In this document: in pieces, positions 1 to 7,173 of the stretch
Layout of the letters: every line of letters begins with the position of its first letter
Numbering within the stretch: the first letter of the stretch is position 1
DNA from: Streptomyces thermovulgaris
Lineage (GTDB): Bacteria; Actinomycetota; Actinomycetes; Streptomycetales; Streptomycetaceae
Direction: 5' to 3'
Assembly: GCF_002155915.1 (NCBI RefSeq)
Contig: NZ_MUME01000096.1
Coordinates: 1-37,662 of the forward strand
DNA: 37,662 nt
Translations under genes and position numbers: made by a program
The notes under the pieces: model-generated
Seen by the model: the letters and a program-made list of their open reading frames with translations, nothing else
The model's database searches: none
Told to the model about the DNA's origin: nothing

Positions 1-2
1 GG

Positions 3-914
3 GCGGCCAAGCGGTCCGAGCGCACCGTGGCCCTGCTGTTCACGGTGTCGATGCTGGCCACCATCGGTTTCATCGCCTCCTATGTGGCGATCCCGATCGA
101 CACGTCGGTCTACGTCTTCCCGCTGGGGCACATCAACGCGCTGAACTTCGCGCTGGGCCTGACCCTGGGCGTGGCGCTGTTCACCATCGGCGCCGGCGCG
201 GTGCACTGGGCCCGCACGCTGATGTCGGACGTGGAGATGGCCGACGAGCGGCACCCGATCGAGGCGTCGCCCGAGCTGCGCGCCAAGGTGCACGCCGACT
301 TCGCGCAGGGCGTGAAGGAGTCGGGGATCGGCCGGCGCAAGCTGATCCGCACCACGATGCTGGGTGCGCTGACCCTGGTGCCGCTGACCGGTGTGGTGCT
401 GCTGCGGGACCTCGGTCCGCTGCCGGGAACCAGCCTGCGGCACACGCTGTGGGCCAAGGGCAAGCGGCTGGTGAACATGAACACCCTTCAGCCGCTGCGT
501 CCGGAGGACGTCACGGTCGGTTCGCTCACCTTCGTCATGCCCGAGGGGCTGAAGGAGACCGACGAGGATTTTCAGAACGAGATCGCCAAGGCCGCACTGA
601 TGATCGTCCGGCTGGAGCCGGAGGACATCAAGGACAAGCGCGAGCTCGACTGGGGCCACGAGGGCATCGTCGCGTTCTCGAAGATCTGCACCCATGTGGG
701 GTGCCCGGTCTCGCTGTACGAGCAGCAGACGCACCACGTCCTGTGCCCGTGCCACCAGTCCACCTTCGACCTCGCCGACGGCGGCCGCGTGATCTTCGGT
801 CCTGCCGGACATGCCCTGCCGCAGCTGCGGATCGGCGTGGACAGTGAGGGTTACCTCCAGGCGCTCGGCGACTTCGAGGAGCCCGTCGGTCCTGCATTCT
901 GGGAGCGCGGATGA
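3..914 (+). CDS. qcrA: Rieske iron-sulfur subunit of cytochrome bc1 (QcrA), 5' truncated
   Basis: The open frame runs in from the window edge, so the N-terminus is missing; 303 codons plus stop are present. It carries the 2Fe-2S cluster of the menaquinol:cytochrome c oxidoreductase on the outer membrane face. Cluster box 1 is CTHVGC (codons 687-704) and box 2 is CPCH (744-755), giving the two Cys-His pairs. Hydrophobic segments before the Rieske domain (window residues about 9-30, 38-65 and 108-140) fit the three-helix anchor of actinobacterial QcrA rather than the single helix of most bacteria. Its stop overlaps the qcrB start by 4 nt (ATGA), so the two are translationally coupled; qcrC should lie upstream, outside the window. 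Confidence 0.97.
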   Translation, partial: AAKRSERTVALLFTVSMLATIGFIASYVAIPIDTSVYVFPLGHINALNFALGLTLGVALFTIGAGAVHWARTLMSDVEMADERHPIEASPELRAKVHADFAQGVKESGIGRRKLIRTTMLGALTLVPLTGVVLLRDLGPLPGTSLRHTLWAKGKRLVNMNTLQPLRPEDVTVGSLTFVMPEGLKETDEDFQNEIAKAALMIVRLEPEDIKDKRELDWGHEGIVAFSKICTHVGCPVSLYEQQTHHVLCPCHQSTFDLADGGRVIFGPAGHALPQLRIGVDSEGYLQALGDFEEPVGPAFWERG

Positions 915-2548
915 GTACCACATCAGCGAACGTGTCCCGCGCGCGCGGGAAGGCACCGGCCGGCGAGCGGTTCGCCGACTGGGCCGACGGCCGGCTGGGG
1001 ATCTATTCCCTGGCCAAGTCCAACATGCGCAAGATCTTCCCCGACCACTGGTCGTTCATGTTGGGTGAGGTCTGCCTCTACAGCTTCCTCATCATCATCC
1101 TCACGGGTGTGTATCTGACCCTGTTCTTCGACCCCTCGATGAGCGAGGTGGTGTACCACGGGTCGTACGTCCCGCTGCAGGGCCAGCTGATGAGTGAGGC
1201 GTTCAGCTCGACCCTGGACATCTCCTTCGACGTCCGTGGCGGTCTGCTCATCCGGCAGATCCACCACTGGGCCGCGCTGATCTTCCTGGCGGCCATGTTC
1301 GTGCACATGATGCGCGTGTTCTTCACCGGCGCGTTCCGCAAGCCGCGTGAGGTCAACTGGCTGTTCGGCTTCCTGCTGCTCGTCCTGGGCATGTTCACCG
1401 GTTTCACCGGCTACTCGCTCCCGGACGACCTGCTCTCCGGCACCGGTGTCCGCTTCACCGAGGGCGCGATCCTGTCCGTGCCGATCGTCGGCACGTACAT
1501 CTCGTTCTTCCTCTTCGGAGGCGAGTTCCCCGGCCACGACTTCGTGGCCCGGTTCTACGCGATCCACATCCTGCTGCTGCCGGGCATCATGCTGGGTCTG
1601 GTCGTGGCCCACCTGATCCTGGTCTTCTACCACAAGCACACGCAGTTCGCGGGTCCCGGACGGACGAACAACAACGTCGTCGGCATGCCGATGCTGCCGG
1701 TGTACATGGCCAAGGCCGGAGGCTTCTTCTTCCTGGTCTTCGGCGTCCTGGCGGCCCTCGCGGCACTGGTGCAGATCAACCCCGTCTGGACGATCGGCCC
1801 GTACCGCCCGGACATGGTGTCCACCGGCGCCCAGCCGGACTGGTACATGGGCTTCGCCGAGGGTCTGATCCGGGCCATGCCCGGCTGGGAGATCAACTTC
1901 ATGGGGCACACGCTCGTCCTGGGCGTGTTCATCCCGCTGGTCATCTTCGGCCTGGTCCTCGCGGCGATCGCGCTCTACCCGTTCATCGAGGCCTGGATCA
2001 CCGGCGACAAGCGCGAGCACCACATCCTGGACCGGTCGCGCAACGCCCCGACCCGCACCGCCTTCGGTGTCGCCTGGATCACCATGTATCTGATCGCCCT
2101 GGTGGGCGGCGGCAACGACCTGTGGGCCACGCACTTCCACCTGTCGATCAACGCGGTCACCTGGTTCGTCCGGATCGGCTTCTTCGCCGGACCGGTCCTC
2201 GCGTTCATCATCACCAAGCGGATCTGCCTCGGCCTGCAGCGCCGCGACCGGGAGAAGGTGCTGCACGGTCGCGAGACCGGCATCATCAAGCGCCTGCCGC
2301 ACGGTGAGTTCATCGAGGTCCACGAGCCGCTCAGCCAGGAGCAGCTCTACACCCTCACGGCGCACGACCAGTACAAGCCGGCCGAGATCGCTCCGGAGGT
2401 CGACGAGAACGGCGTCGAGCGCAAGGTGGGCATCACGCAGAAGCTGCGCGCCAAGCTCAGCCACGCGTACTACGGCGAGGGCAACCAGATCCCGAAGCCG
2501 ACCGTCGAGGAGTACAAGGAGATCACCAGCGGTCACGGCCACCACTGA
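911..2548 (+). CDS. qcrB: Cytochrome b subunit of cytochrome bc1 (QcrB)
   Basis: 545 aa. This membrane subunit carries both b hemes and the quinol sites of complex III. Visible hallmarks are the first heme-ligand helix with QIHHWAALIF...FVHMMR, the second with FYAIHILLLPG...VVAHLILVFYHKH, and PDWYMGFAEG, the actinobacterial form of the PEWY quinol-oxidation motif. The last 120 or so residues are hydrophilic and charged, a C-terminal extension typical of actinobacterial QcrB. The ATG overlaps the qcrA stop (ATGA). A perfect 14-bp hairpin 40 nt after the stop ends the operon. Confidence 0.97.
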   Translation: MSTTSANVSRARGKAPAGERFADWADGRLGIYSLAKSNMRKIFPDHWSFMLGEVCLYSFLIIILTGVYLTLFFDPSMSEVVYHGSYVPLQGQLMSEAFSSTLDISFDVRGGLLIRQIHHWAALIFLAAMFVHMMRVFFTGAFRKPREVNWLFGFLLLVLGMFTGFTGYSLPDDLLSGTGVRFTEGAILSVPIVGTYISFFLFGGEFPGHDFVARFYAIHILLLPGIMLGLVVAHLILVFYHKHTQFAGPGRTNNNVVGMPMLPVYMAKAGGFFFLVFGVLAALAALVQINPVWTIGPYRPDMVSTGAQPDWYMGFAEGLIRAMPGWEINFMGHTLVLGVFIPLVIFGLVLAAIALYPFIEAWITGDKREHHILDRSRNAPTRTAFGVAWITMYLIALVGGGNDLWATHFHLSINAVTWFVRIGFFAGPVLAFIITKRICLGLQRRDREKVLHGRETGIIKRLPHGEFIEVHEPLSQEQLYTLTAHDQYKPAEIAPEVDENGVERKVGITQKLRAKLSHAYYGEGNQIPKPTVEEYKEITSGHGHH

Positions 2549-2588
2549 TCACATGATCACCGACCGCTGAGCGTTGCACGCCACAACG

Positions 2589-2621
2589 AGAGGCCCCGTC
2601 CGAACCCCGGACGGGGCCTCT
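2589..2621 (+). terminator. Terminator of the qcr operon
   Basis: Perfect 14-bp stem, arms 2589-2602 (AGAGGCCCCGTCCG) and 2608-2621, with a 5-nt loop. It is followed by only two T residues, as is usual for high-G+C actinobacterial terminators. It separates qcrB from trpD. A -10-like TAGGGT at 2641-2646, just past the hairpin, could serve trpD, but no good -35 sits at normal spacing. Confidence 0.85.
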
Positions 2622-2702
2622 TGCCGCATGCCGGGCTGGATAGGGTGGAGTCGTCCGAGACCACGCGTCCCGATGCACGGGACACCGACCCAGGAGCGGC
2701 CC

Positions 2703-3767
2703 ATGAGCGCTGTGACCCCCGCAGGAGGCGACACCGCGGCGGGCCTTTCCTGGCCCGTCCTGCTGAACGGCCTGCTGGAGGGCCGGGACCTCACCGCCGA
2801 CGAGACCGCCTGGGCGATGGACCTGATCATGCGCGGGGAGGCGACCGACGCGCAGATCGCCGGCTTCGTGGTGGCCCTGCGGGCCAAGGGCGAGACGGTG
2901 GAGGAGATCACCGGCCTGGTCCGCGCGATGTACGAGCACGCGAACGTGATCGAGGTGCCGGGCGAGACCGTCGACATCGTCGGCACCGGCGGCGACGGCG
3001 CGAAGACGGTGAACATCTCCACGATGTCCTCGATCGTCGTGGCCGGAACGGGCGCCAGGGTCGTCAAGCACGGCAACCGGGCCGCCTCCTCCGCCTCCGG
3101 GGCCTCCGATGTGCTGGAGAAGCTCGGCGTCAACCTGGAGCTGCCCCCGCGGCGGGTGGCCGAGGTCGCCCAGGAGGCCGGCATCACCTTCTGTTTCGCC
3201 GTCAAGTTCCATCCGGCGCTGCGGCATGCCGGTGCCGCGCGCGGCCAGCTGGCCATCCGCACGGTGTTCAATGTGCTCGGCCCGCTGACCAACCCCGCCA
3301 AGGTACGGGCACAGGCCGTCGGCGTCGCGGACCCGCGCATGGCCCCGATCGTCGCCGGGGTCTTCGCCGAGCGCGGCAACTCCTCCCTGGTCTTCCGGGG
3401 CGACGACGGCCTCGACGAGCTCACCACGACCTCCACCTCCCGGGTGTGGATCGTCCGGGACGGCACGGTCACCGAGGAGCGCTTCGACCCGCGCGACGTC
3501 GGCATCGAGCCGGTGCCCGTGGACGCCCTGCGCGGCGGGGACGCCTCCTACAACGCCGAGGTCGCCCGGCGGGTGCTGGACGGCGAGAAGGGGCCCGTGC
3601 GGGACGCCGTCCTGCTGAACTCGGCGGCGGCGCTGGTGGCGATGCGGCCGGGCTCGGGCACGCTCACCGAGCAGATCCGGGAGGGCATGGAGCGCGCGGC
3701 GGAGTCGATCGACTCCGGGGCGGCCAGGCGCGCCCTGGAGCGCTGGGTGGCGGCCAGCAACGCGTGA
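2703..3767 (+). CDS. trpD: Anthranilate phosphoribosyltransferase (TrpD)
   Basis: 354 aa. Transfers phosphoribosyl from PRPP to anthranilate, the second committed step of tryptophan synthesis. The PRPP-binding loop [21 protein letters not shown] and the anthranilate-side [21 protein letters not shown] are both intact, as is the [11 protein letters not shown] segment. The open frame extends upstream to 2574, but ATG 2703 is chosen because AGGAG (2691-2695) precedes it at good spacing and the family starts here; the extra upstream residues would run into the qcr terminator region. It stands apart from other trp genes; a separate anthranilate synthase is encoded at 27.4-29.3 kb. Confidence 0.95.
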   Translation: MSAVTPAGGDTAAGLSWPVLLNGLLEGRDLTADETAWAMDLIMRGEATDAQIAGFVVALRAKGETVEEITGLVRAMYEHANVIEVPGETVDIVGTGGDGAKTVNISTMSSIVVAGTGARVVKHGNRAASSASGASDVLEKLGVNLELPPRRVAEVAQEAGITFCFAVKFHPALRHAGAARGQLAIRTVFNVLGPLTNPAKVRAQAVGVADPRMAPIVAGVFAERGNSSLVFRGDDGLDELTTTSTSRVWIVRDGTVTEERFDPRDVGIEPVPVDALRGGDASYNAEVARRVLDGEKGPVRDAVLLNSAAALVAMRPGSGTLTEQIREGMERAAESIDSGAARRALERWVAASNA

Positions 3768-3780
3768 CGGCACGGTGCGC

Positions 3781-3812
3781 GGTCCCGCGATCCGGACACG
3801 GGTTGCGGGACC
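3781..3812 (+). terminator. Putative terminator after trpD
   Basis: Arms GGTCCCGC (3781-3788) and GCGGGACC (3805-3812) form a perfect 8-bp stem with a 16-nt loop, 13 nt after the trpD stop. The 3' arm overlaps the proposed -35 of the next transcription unit (3803-3808), so terminator and promoter share bases. There is no T tract. Confidence 0.5.
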
Positions 3813-3832
3813 ACGGCCGGTTCACGTAATTT
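3803..3832 (+). promoter_or_regulatory. Candidate promoter of the SAM-IV leader
   Basis: TTGCGG (3803-3808), an 18-nt spacer and TAATTT (3827-3832). Transcription would begin near 3839, immediately before the first base of the SAM-IV aptamer, which supports the assignment. Inferred from sequence only. Confidence 0.5.
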
Positions 3833-3840
3833 CCCCTGCA

Positions 3841-3952
3841 GGTCATGAGTGACAGTCAAGTGGCCCCGGCCGACTGTCCGGCAACCCTCCGTCCGTGGCG
3901 GGGTGCCCCGGGTGAGGACCGGGCCGCAGACAGCAAGGTCTGCGGCAAGCGC
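3841..3952 (+). promoter_or_regulatory. SAM-IV riboswitch aptamer
   Basis: Contains the conserved elements of the actinomycete SAM-IV class: GGTCATGAGTGACAGTC, then GGCCCCGGCCGACTGTCCGG, GCAACCCTCC, GCGGGGTGCCCCGGGTGA and the terminal hairpin GCCGCAGACAGCAAGGTCTGCGGC (split here as CCGCAGAC, loop AGCAAG, GTCTGCGG). The first GACAGTC pairs with GACTGTC to make P1/P2. SAM-IV shares the SAM-I binding core but differs in peripheral helices and pseudoknot. Recognised by eye from remembered members of the class; a covariance-model search (Rfam SAM-IV) would settle it. It sits upstream of the short ORF at 4001 and the class V aminotransferase at 4271. Confidence 0.9.
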
Positions 3953-3994
3953 GGACCCCTCGTGTCCACCAGGGGTCCTGGTCGTACGAGGGAG
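3953..3994 (+). promoter_or_regulatory. Expression platform: two mutually exclusive stems over a ribosome binding site
   Basis: Stem A pairs GGACCCCT (3953-3960) with AGGGGTCC (3971-3978), 8 bp perfect. Stem B pairs CCCTCGT (3957-3963) with ACGAGGG (3986-3992), 7 bp perfect. They share 3957-3960, so only one can form. Stem B masks the GAGGGAG ribosome binding site (3988-3994) of the ORF at 4001; stem A leaves it free. The pairings are read directly; the link to SAM binding is inference. Confidence 0.65.
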
Positions 3995-4000
3995 TCTTCC

Positions 4001-4021
4001 GTGAGCAAGCGAATGCGTTAG
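4001..4021 (+). CDS. Six-residue leader ORF (MSKRMR) downstream of the SAM-IV aptamer
   Basis: GTG AGC AAG CGA ATG CGT TAG. A canonical Shine-Dalgarno GAGGGAG (3988-3994) ends six bases before the GTG, much better than most sites in this window. The peptide is short and basic and matches nothing I recognise as a functional protein. Its last codons (4012-4017) form the 5' arm of the hairpin at 4012-4046, so a ribosome translating to the stop would occupy that arm. It is probably a regulatory ORF whose translation, rather than its product, matters. No experimental evidence is available to me. Confidence 0.55.
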   Translation: MSKRMR

Positions 4022-4060
4022 GGCCGCAGAGCCCCGCCTCCGCATTTTCTCGTCTTTTTC
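4012..4060 (+). terminator. Putative intrinsic terminator overlapping the leader ORF
   Basis: Outer arms AATGCG (4012-4017) and CGCATT (4041-4046) enclose an inner GGGC (4021-4024)/GCCC (4031-4034) stem, and the hairpin runs straight into a T-rich stretch (ATTTTCTCGTCTTTTTC). T runs like this are exceptional in so G+C-rich a genome. The 5' arm lies in the last codons of the six-codon ORF. The stem has internal loops, so stability is moderate. Confidence 0.5.
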
Positions 4061-4140
4061 GTCCTTTTCCGTCTCTTCTTCGCTTTCTCTTCTCCTCCGG
4101 TCCGTCCTTTCCGGCCGCCTTCGTTCCGGCGTCCGGCCGG
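4045..4140 (+). other. 96-nt adenine-free, pyrimidine-rich leader segment
   Basis: From 4045 to 4140 there is not one A, and the first 60 or so bases are mostly C and T in TCTT/CTTT/TCCT clusters. The transcript would be C/U-rich and poorly structured at its start, the composition expected of a Rho loading site. It occupies much of the 249-nt gap between the leader ORF and the aminotransferase; the rest (4141-4270) holds only the RBS and no other gene that I can see. Confidence 0.5.
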
Positions 4141-4270
4141 ATGCCCGGTCCGGGACAGAGCCCGACGCGGAATCCGACGAGGAAGACGCCCACCTCATTT
4201 CCGTCCCCCCTCCGCGCCGAGCCGTGCCCGCTCGCGTGGTGATTCCGCCTGCCTCCACGGGAGTTCGCCC

Positions 4271-5611
4271 ATGTCCGTCTCCACCGTCGCCGCCGAGAAG
4301 TCCGTCTGCTCCCCGCTGCCCGTTCTGGGAACGGAGGTCACCGTCCCGCTCGTCACCGGCGGCGAGGTCGCCTACGCCGCGCTGGACTACGCCGCCAGCG
4401 CACCCGCCCTGAAGCGGGTCTGGGACGACGTGGCGGCGTACGTGCCGTACTACGGCAGCGTGCACCGCGGTGCGGGCCACCTCTCCCGGCTCTCCACCGA
4501 GCTGTTCGAGGACTCCCGCAGAACGGTCGCCGAGTTCCTCGACTGCCGCGGCGACGACGACGTGGTCTTCACCCGCTCCACCACCGACTCGCTGAACCTT
4601 CTGGCCCGTGCGCTCCCGGCCGGCTGCCAGGTGTTCGTCTTCGAGACCGAGCACCACGCCGCCCTCCTGCCCTGGCGGGGTGCGCGGGTCACCGTCCTCG
4701 ACGCCCCGCGCACCCCGCAGCAGGCCGTACGGACGCTGGAGTCGGCCCTGGCCGGCCGCGACCCCCACGGCCCGGCCCTGGTCTGCGTCACCGGTGCCTC
4801 CAACGTCACCGGCGAGCTGTGGCCCGTGAAGGAGCTGGCCGCCGCCGCGCACGCCCACGGCGCCCGCATCGTCCTGGACGCCGCCCAGCTCGCCCCGCAC
4901 CGCCCGGTGTCGGTCCGCGACCTCGACGTCGACTGGGTCGCCTTCTCGGGCCACAAGCTGTACGCCCCCTTCGGCGCGGGCGTGCTGGCCGGCCGCGCCG
5001 ACTGGCTGCGCGAGGCCGAGCCGTACCTGGCGGGCGGCGGCGCGAGCCGGGTGGTCGCACGGCGCGCCGACGGGGGAGTGGACGTCCAGTGGCACCACGG
5101 CGAGGCCCGTCACGAGGCCGGTTCCCCGAACGTCATCGGCGCCTACGCCATCGCCTCCGCCTGCAGAGCGCTGACCGAGGCCGGCTTCGACGCGCTGGTC
5201 GCCCGCGAGCAGCACCTGATCCGCACGGTCCGCGAGGGCCTCGCCGGGATCCCGGGAGTGAGGGTCCTGTCCCTCTTCGGCGACGACGCCCCCAGGGTCG
5301 GGGTGATCTCCTTCGTGGTCGCGGGCTGGAACAGCTCCCACCTCGCCGCCGCCCTCTCCGCCGAGTACGGCATCGGCGTGCGCGACGGCCTCTTCTGCGC
5401 ACACCCCCTGCTCCGCGTCCTGCTCGACGGCGCCGCACGGGCCCAGGACGGCTGCGGCACCGCGGACGCCGCCGTCCGTGTCAGCTTCGGCGCGGGAACG
5501 CCCGACGAGCACGTGGAGCGCTTCGTGCGGGCGGTGAGGGAGCTGGTGGAGAACGGCGCGAAGTGGCGCTACCGCACGGAGAACGGCCGCTGCGTCCCGG
5601 TGGCGCGGTGA
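4271..5611 (+). CDS. Class V aminotransferase, SufS/cysteine-desulfurase-like PLP enzyme
   Basis: 446 aa, fold-type I PLP enzyme. The PLP lysine is K229 in SGHKLYAPFGAG, the pyridine-binding aspartate is D203 in VLDAAQ, and TEHHAALLPW (126-135) gives the stacking histidine. HEAGSPNVIGA (281-291) matches the SufS FEAGTPN segment, and C376 in VRDGLFCAHPL aligns with the SufS catalytic cysteine, so sulfur-transfer chemistry is plausible. An upstream SAM-IV riboswitch also argues for a role in sulfur amino acid or SAM-linked metabolism. The start ATG 4271 has GGGAG upstream. No Suf scaffold genes are adjacent, so this is probably not the Fe-S assembly enzyme. The exact substrate is unknown. Confidence 0.85.
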   Translation: MSVSTVAAEKSVCSPLPVLGTEVTVPLVTGGEVAYAALDYAASAPALKRVWDDVAAYVPYYGSVHRGAGHLSRLSTELFEDSRRTVAEFLDCRGDDDVVFTRSTTDSLNLLARALPAGCQVFVFETEHHAALLPWRGARVTVLDAPRTPQQAVRTLESALAGRDPHGPALVCVTGASNVTGELWPVKELAAAAHAHGARIVLDAAQLAPHRPVSVRDLDVDWVAFSGHKLYAPFGAGVLAGRADWLREAEPYLAGGGASRVVARRADGGVDVQWHHGEARHEAGSPNVIGAYAIASACRALTEAGFDALVAREQHLIRTVREGLAGIPGVRVLSLFGDDAPRVGVISFVVAGWNSSHLAAALSAEYGIGVRDGLFCAHPLLRVLLDGAARAQDGCGTADAAVRVSFGAGTPDEHVERFVRAVRELVENGAKWRYRTENGRCVPVAR

Positions 5612-5627
5612 GCGGACTCAAGGCCGC

Positions 5628-5662
5628 GGGCCGGTGCCGTACGGGCCGTACGGCACCGGCCC
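5628..5662. terminator. Bidirectional terminator between convergent genes
   Basis: Perfect 15-bp inverted repeat, arms 5628-5642 (GGGCCGGTGCCGTAC) and 5648-5662, loop GGGCC. It lies 16 nt after the aminotransferase stop and 73 nt beyond the stop of the reverse-strand Lrp-domain gene, so it can serve both. Confidence 0.85.
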
Positions 5663-5735
5663 CGCGCACGGGTGCGGCCGGCCGTGGACGGCCCGGGCAC
5701 GCGCGCTGCGCGCCCCGCGGACGCCCGGACGTCCG

Positions 5736-6017
5736 TCAGGAGTCCAGCCCGATGGCGAACGCGGCCTCGAGGTCGTGCTGCGAGTAGGTGCGGAAGGCCA
5801 CATGCGTGTCCGTGGCCTGCACCCCCGGGATCTTGCTGATCCGCCCCGGGATGACCTCCGCCAGGTCCTCGTGCTGCCGCACCCGCACCATGGCGATCAG
5901 GTCGTAGGTCCCGGTCACGGAGAACACCTCGCTCACGTTGTCCAGCGAGGCGATCTGCTCGGCGATCTCGGGGATCCGGTCCACGCTGGTCTTGATGAGG
6001 ACGATCGCGGTGATCAC
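5736..6017 (-). CDS. Stand-alone AsnC/Lrp ligand-binding (RAM) domain protein
   Basis: 93 aa. The whole protein is one alpha-beta ferredoxin-like RAM domain: ITAIVLIKTSVDRIPEIAEQIASLDNVSEVFSVTGTYDLIAMVRVRQHEDLAEVI...IPGVQATDTHVAFRTYS. No helix-turn-helix precedes it; the GTG start at 6017 has GAGGGAG upstream and the region before that is non-coding. Such domains oligomerise and bind amino acids in Lrp-type regulators; DNA-binding-free versions may sense ligands or modulate other Lrp proteins. The partner is unknown. It converges on the SAM-regulated aminotransferase. Confidence 0.9.
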   Translation of the reverse strand: MITAIVLIKTSVDRIPEIAEQIASLDNVSEVFSVTGTYDLIAMVRVRQHEDLAEVIPGRISKIPGVQATDTHVAFRTYSQHDLEAAFAIGLDS

Positions 6018-6059
6018 GGCTGTTTCTCTCCCTCGGGGGCCGGAGCAGGGGCGGCCCTC

Positions 6060-6065
6060 ACTCTA
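6060..6065 (-). promoter_or_regulatory. Candidate -10 of the Lrp-domain gene
   Basis: Reverse-strand TAGAGT (6065 to 6060), 42 nt upstream of the GTG at 6017. An inverted copy of the local repeat GATCCGGACG occupies 6074-6083, inside the -10/-35 spacer. No strong -35 is visible. Confidence 0.4.
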
Positions 6066-6208
6066 GGGGATGCCGTCCGGATCGTGCCGTGGGCCGAGGG
6101 GCCCCGGCTCGCACCTCCACCGCGCCGTCGTCACCCGCCGGCGCTCCGTGCCGGTCCCGCGCGACCCGGCGGCAAGGGCCTCGCGTGCCGAGGCCGGCCC
6201 GATCCCCC

Positions 6209-6262
6209 GATCCGGACGGCCCGATGCGGACGCCACCCCCTTGGGCCGGCCCGATCCGGACG
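6209..6262. repeat. Three copies of a GATSCGGACG repeat between Lrp-domain and rhomboid genes
   Basis: GATCCGGACG at 6209-6218, GATGCGGACG at 6223-6232 and GATCCGGACG at 6253-6262, in the same direction, the outer two each followed by a C-rich run within a few bases. A fourth copy lies inverted at 6074-6083. The 254-nt gap 6018-6271 contains nothing else I recognise. Confidence 0.6.
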
Positions 6263-6271
6263 GCACCCCCC

Positions 6272-7015
6272 TCAGCCGCTCCCGCTCCCCCCACCGCCCC
6301 CGGGGAGCCGCGCCAGGCGCCCTCTGGGCGGGCCGAAGCCGGCCCAGGCGCAGGCGAAGCCCAGGGCGAAGCCCACCACATGGGCCAGATAGGCCACGCC
6401 CGGCCCCTGCGCCGGGCGCCCGGCGGCCATCCACTGCAGAGCCGCCCAGAACGGCAGCACGACCCATGCGGGAAACCGCAGCGGCAGGAAGAACAGGAAC
6501 GGGAAGAGACTGGTCACCCTGGCCCGGGGGAACAGGTGAAGAAACGCGCCGAGGACCGCCGAGACGGCCCCCGAGGCCCCCACCAGGGACTGCTCGGAGC
6601 CGGCGTGGGCAGCCGCGTAGCCCACCAGGGCGAGAGAGCCGCAGCCGACGTAGAACAGCGTGAACCGGACGGAGCCCATGCGCTTCTCGGTCATCGCCCC
6701 GAAGACGTGGAGGAAGAGCATGTTGCCGAGCAGGTGCACCCAGCTGCCGTGCACGAACAGGGCCGTCGCCGGGGTGAGGACGGCCCGCGGCGTCCCGGCG
6801 AACAGCTCGGCGGGAACCACGCCCCAGCGCCGGAAGTACGCCCGCTGGGCGAGAGCCAGTGCCTCACCGGTGCCGTAGCCGGGGACGAGCCCCGCCGCCG
6901 GGCCGGTCACGAAGATCAGGCAGCACAGGGCGATCAGGGCGCAGGTCGCCGGAGCCCGTGTGGTCCGTACGGTCCCGGCCGCCTGGACGGCCACCGTGTT
7001 CCTGTTGCCGGTCAT
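6272..7015 (-). CDS. Rhomboid-family intramembrane serine protease
   Basis: 247 aa from ATG 7015. The catalytic serine is S148 in GASG and the histidine is H212 in AYLAHVVGF; the oxyanion/loop motif H94xxxN98 (VHLLGNMLFLH) is present. About six hydrophobic segments fit the basic rhomboid fold. It would cleave single-pass membrane proteins within or near the bilayer; the substrate is unknown. The frame stays open 43 codons further upstream (to 7144), but those residues are Arg/Pro-rich and unlike a rhomboid N-terminus, so the start is set at MTGNR. The C-terminal tail is a run of Gly/Ser. Confidence 0.9.
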   Translation of the reverse strand: MTGNRNTVAVQAAGTVRTTRAPATCALIALCCLIFVTGPAAGLVPGYGTGEALALAQRAYFRRWGVVPAELFAGTPRAVLTPATALFVHGSWVHLLGNMLFLHVFGAMTEKRMGSVRFTLFYVGCGSLALVGYAAAHAGSEQSLVGASGAVSAVLGAFLHLFPRARVTSLFPFLFFLPLRFPAWVVLPFWAALQWMAAGRPAQGPGVAYLAHVVGFALGFACAWAGFGPPRGRLARLPGGGGGSGSG

Positions 7016-7173
7016 GTGAACAAAGCATGACGTAACAGGACGCAACCGTACGTATTTCCCCGCCGTCGTGGACACACCCGGCGACGAGTCGCCGCCAGGC
7101 CGTAGGGTTACGTGCCACACGCTCCGGGAAAGCCGGCGCGTCACGGAAACTAGAAGGAAAGCGAACAGTCACG

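Noticed and set aside
923-2545. 540-codon reverse-strand ORF opposite qcrB, and similar long opposite-strand ORFs elsewhere
   Set aside because: High G+C leaves opposite frames open; these are Arg/Gly/Ala/Pro/His-rich with no domain and lie opposite clearly recognised genes.
4271-5611. Suf/Isc iron-sulfur assembly operon
   Set aside because: Only one cysteine-desulfurase-like gene is present; no scaffold or SufBCD genes flank it.
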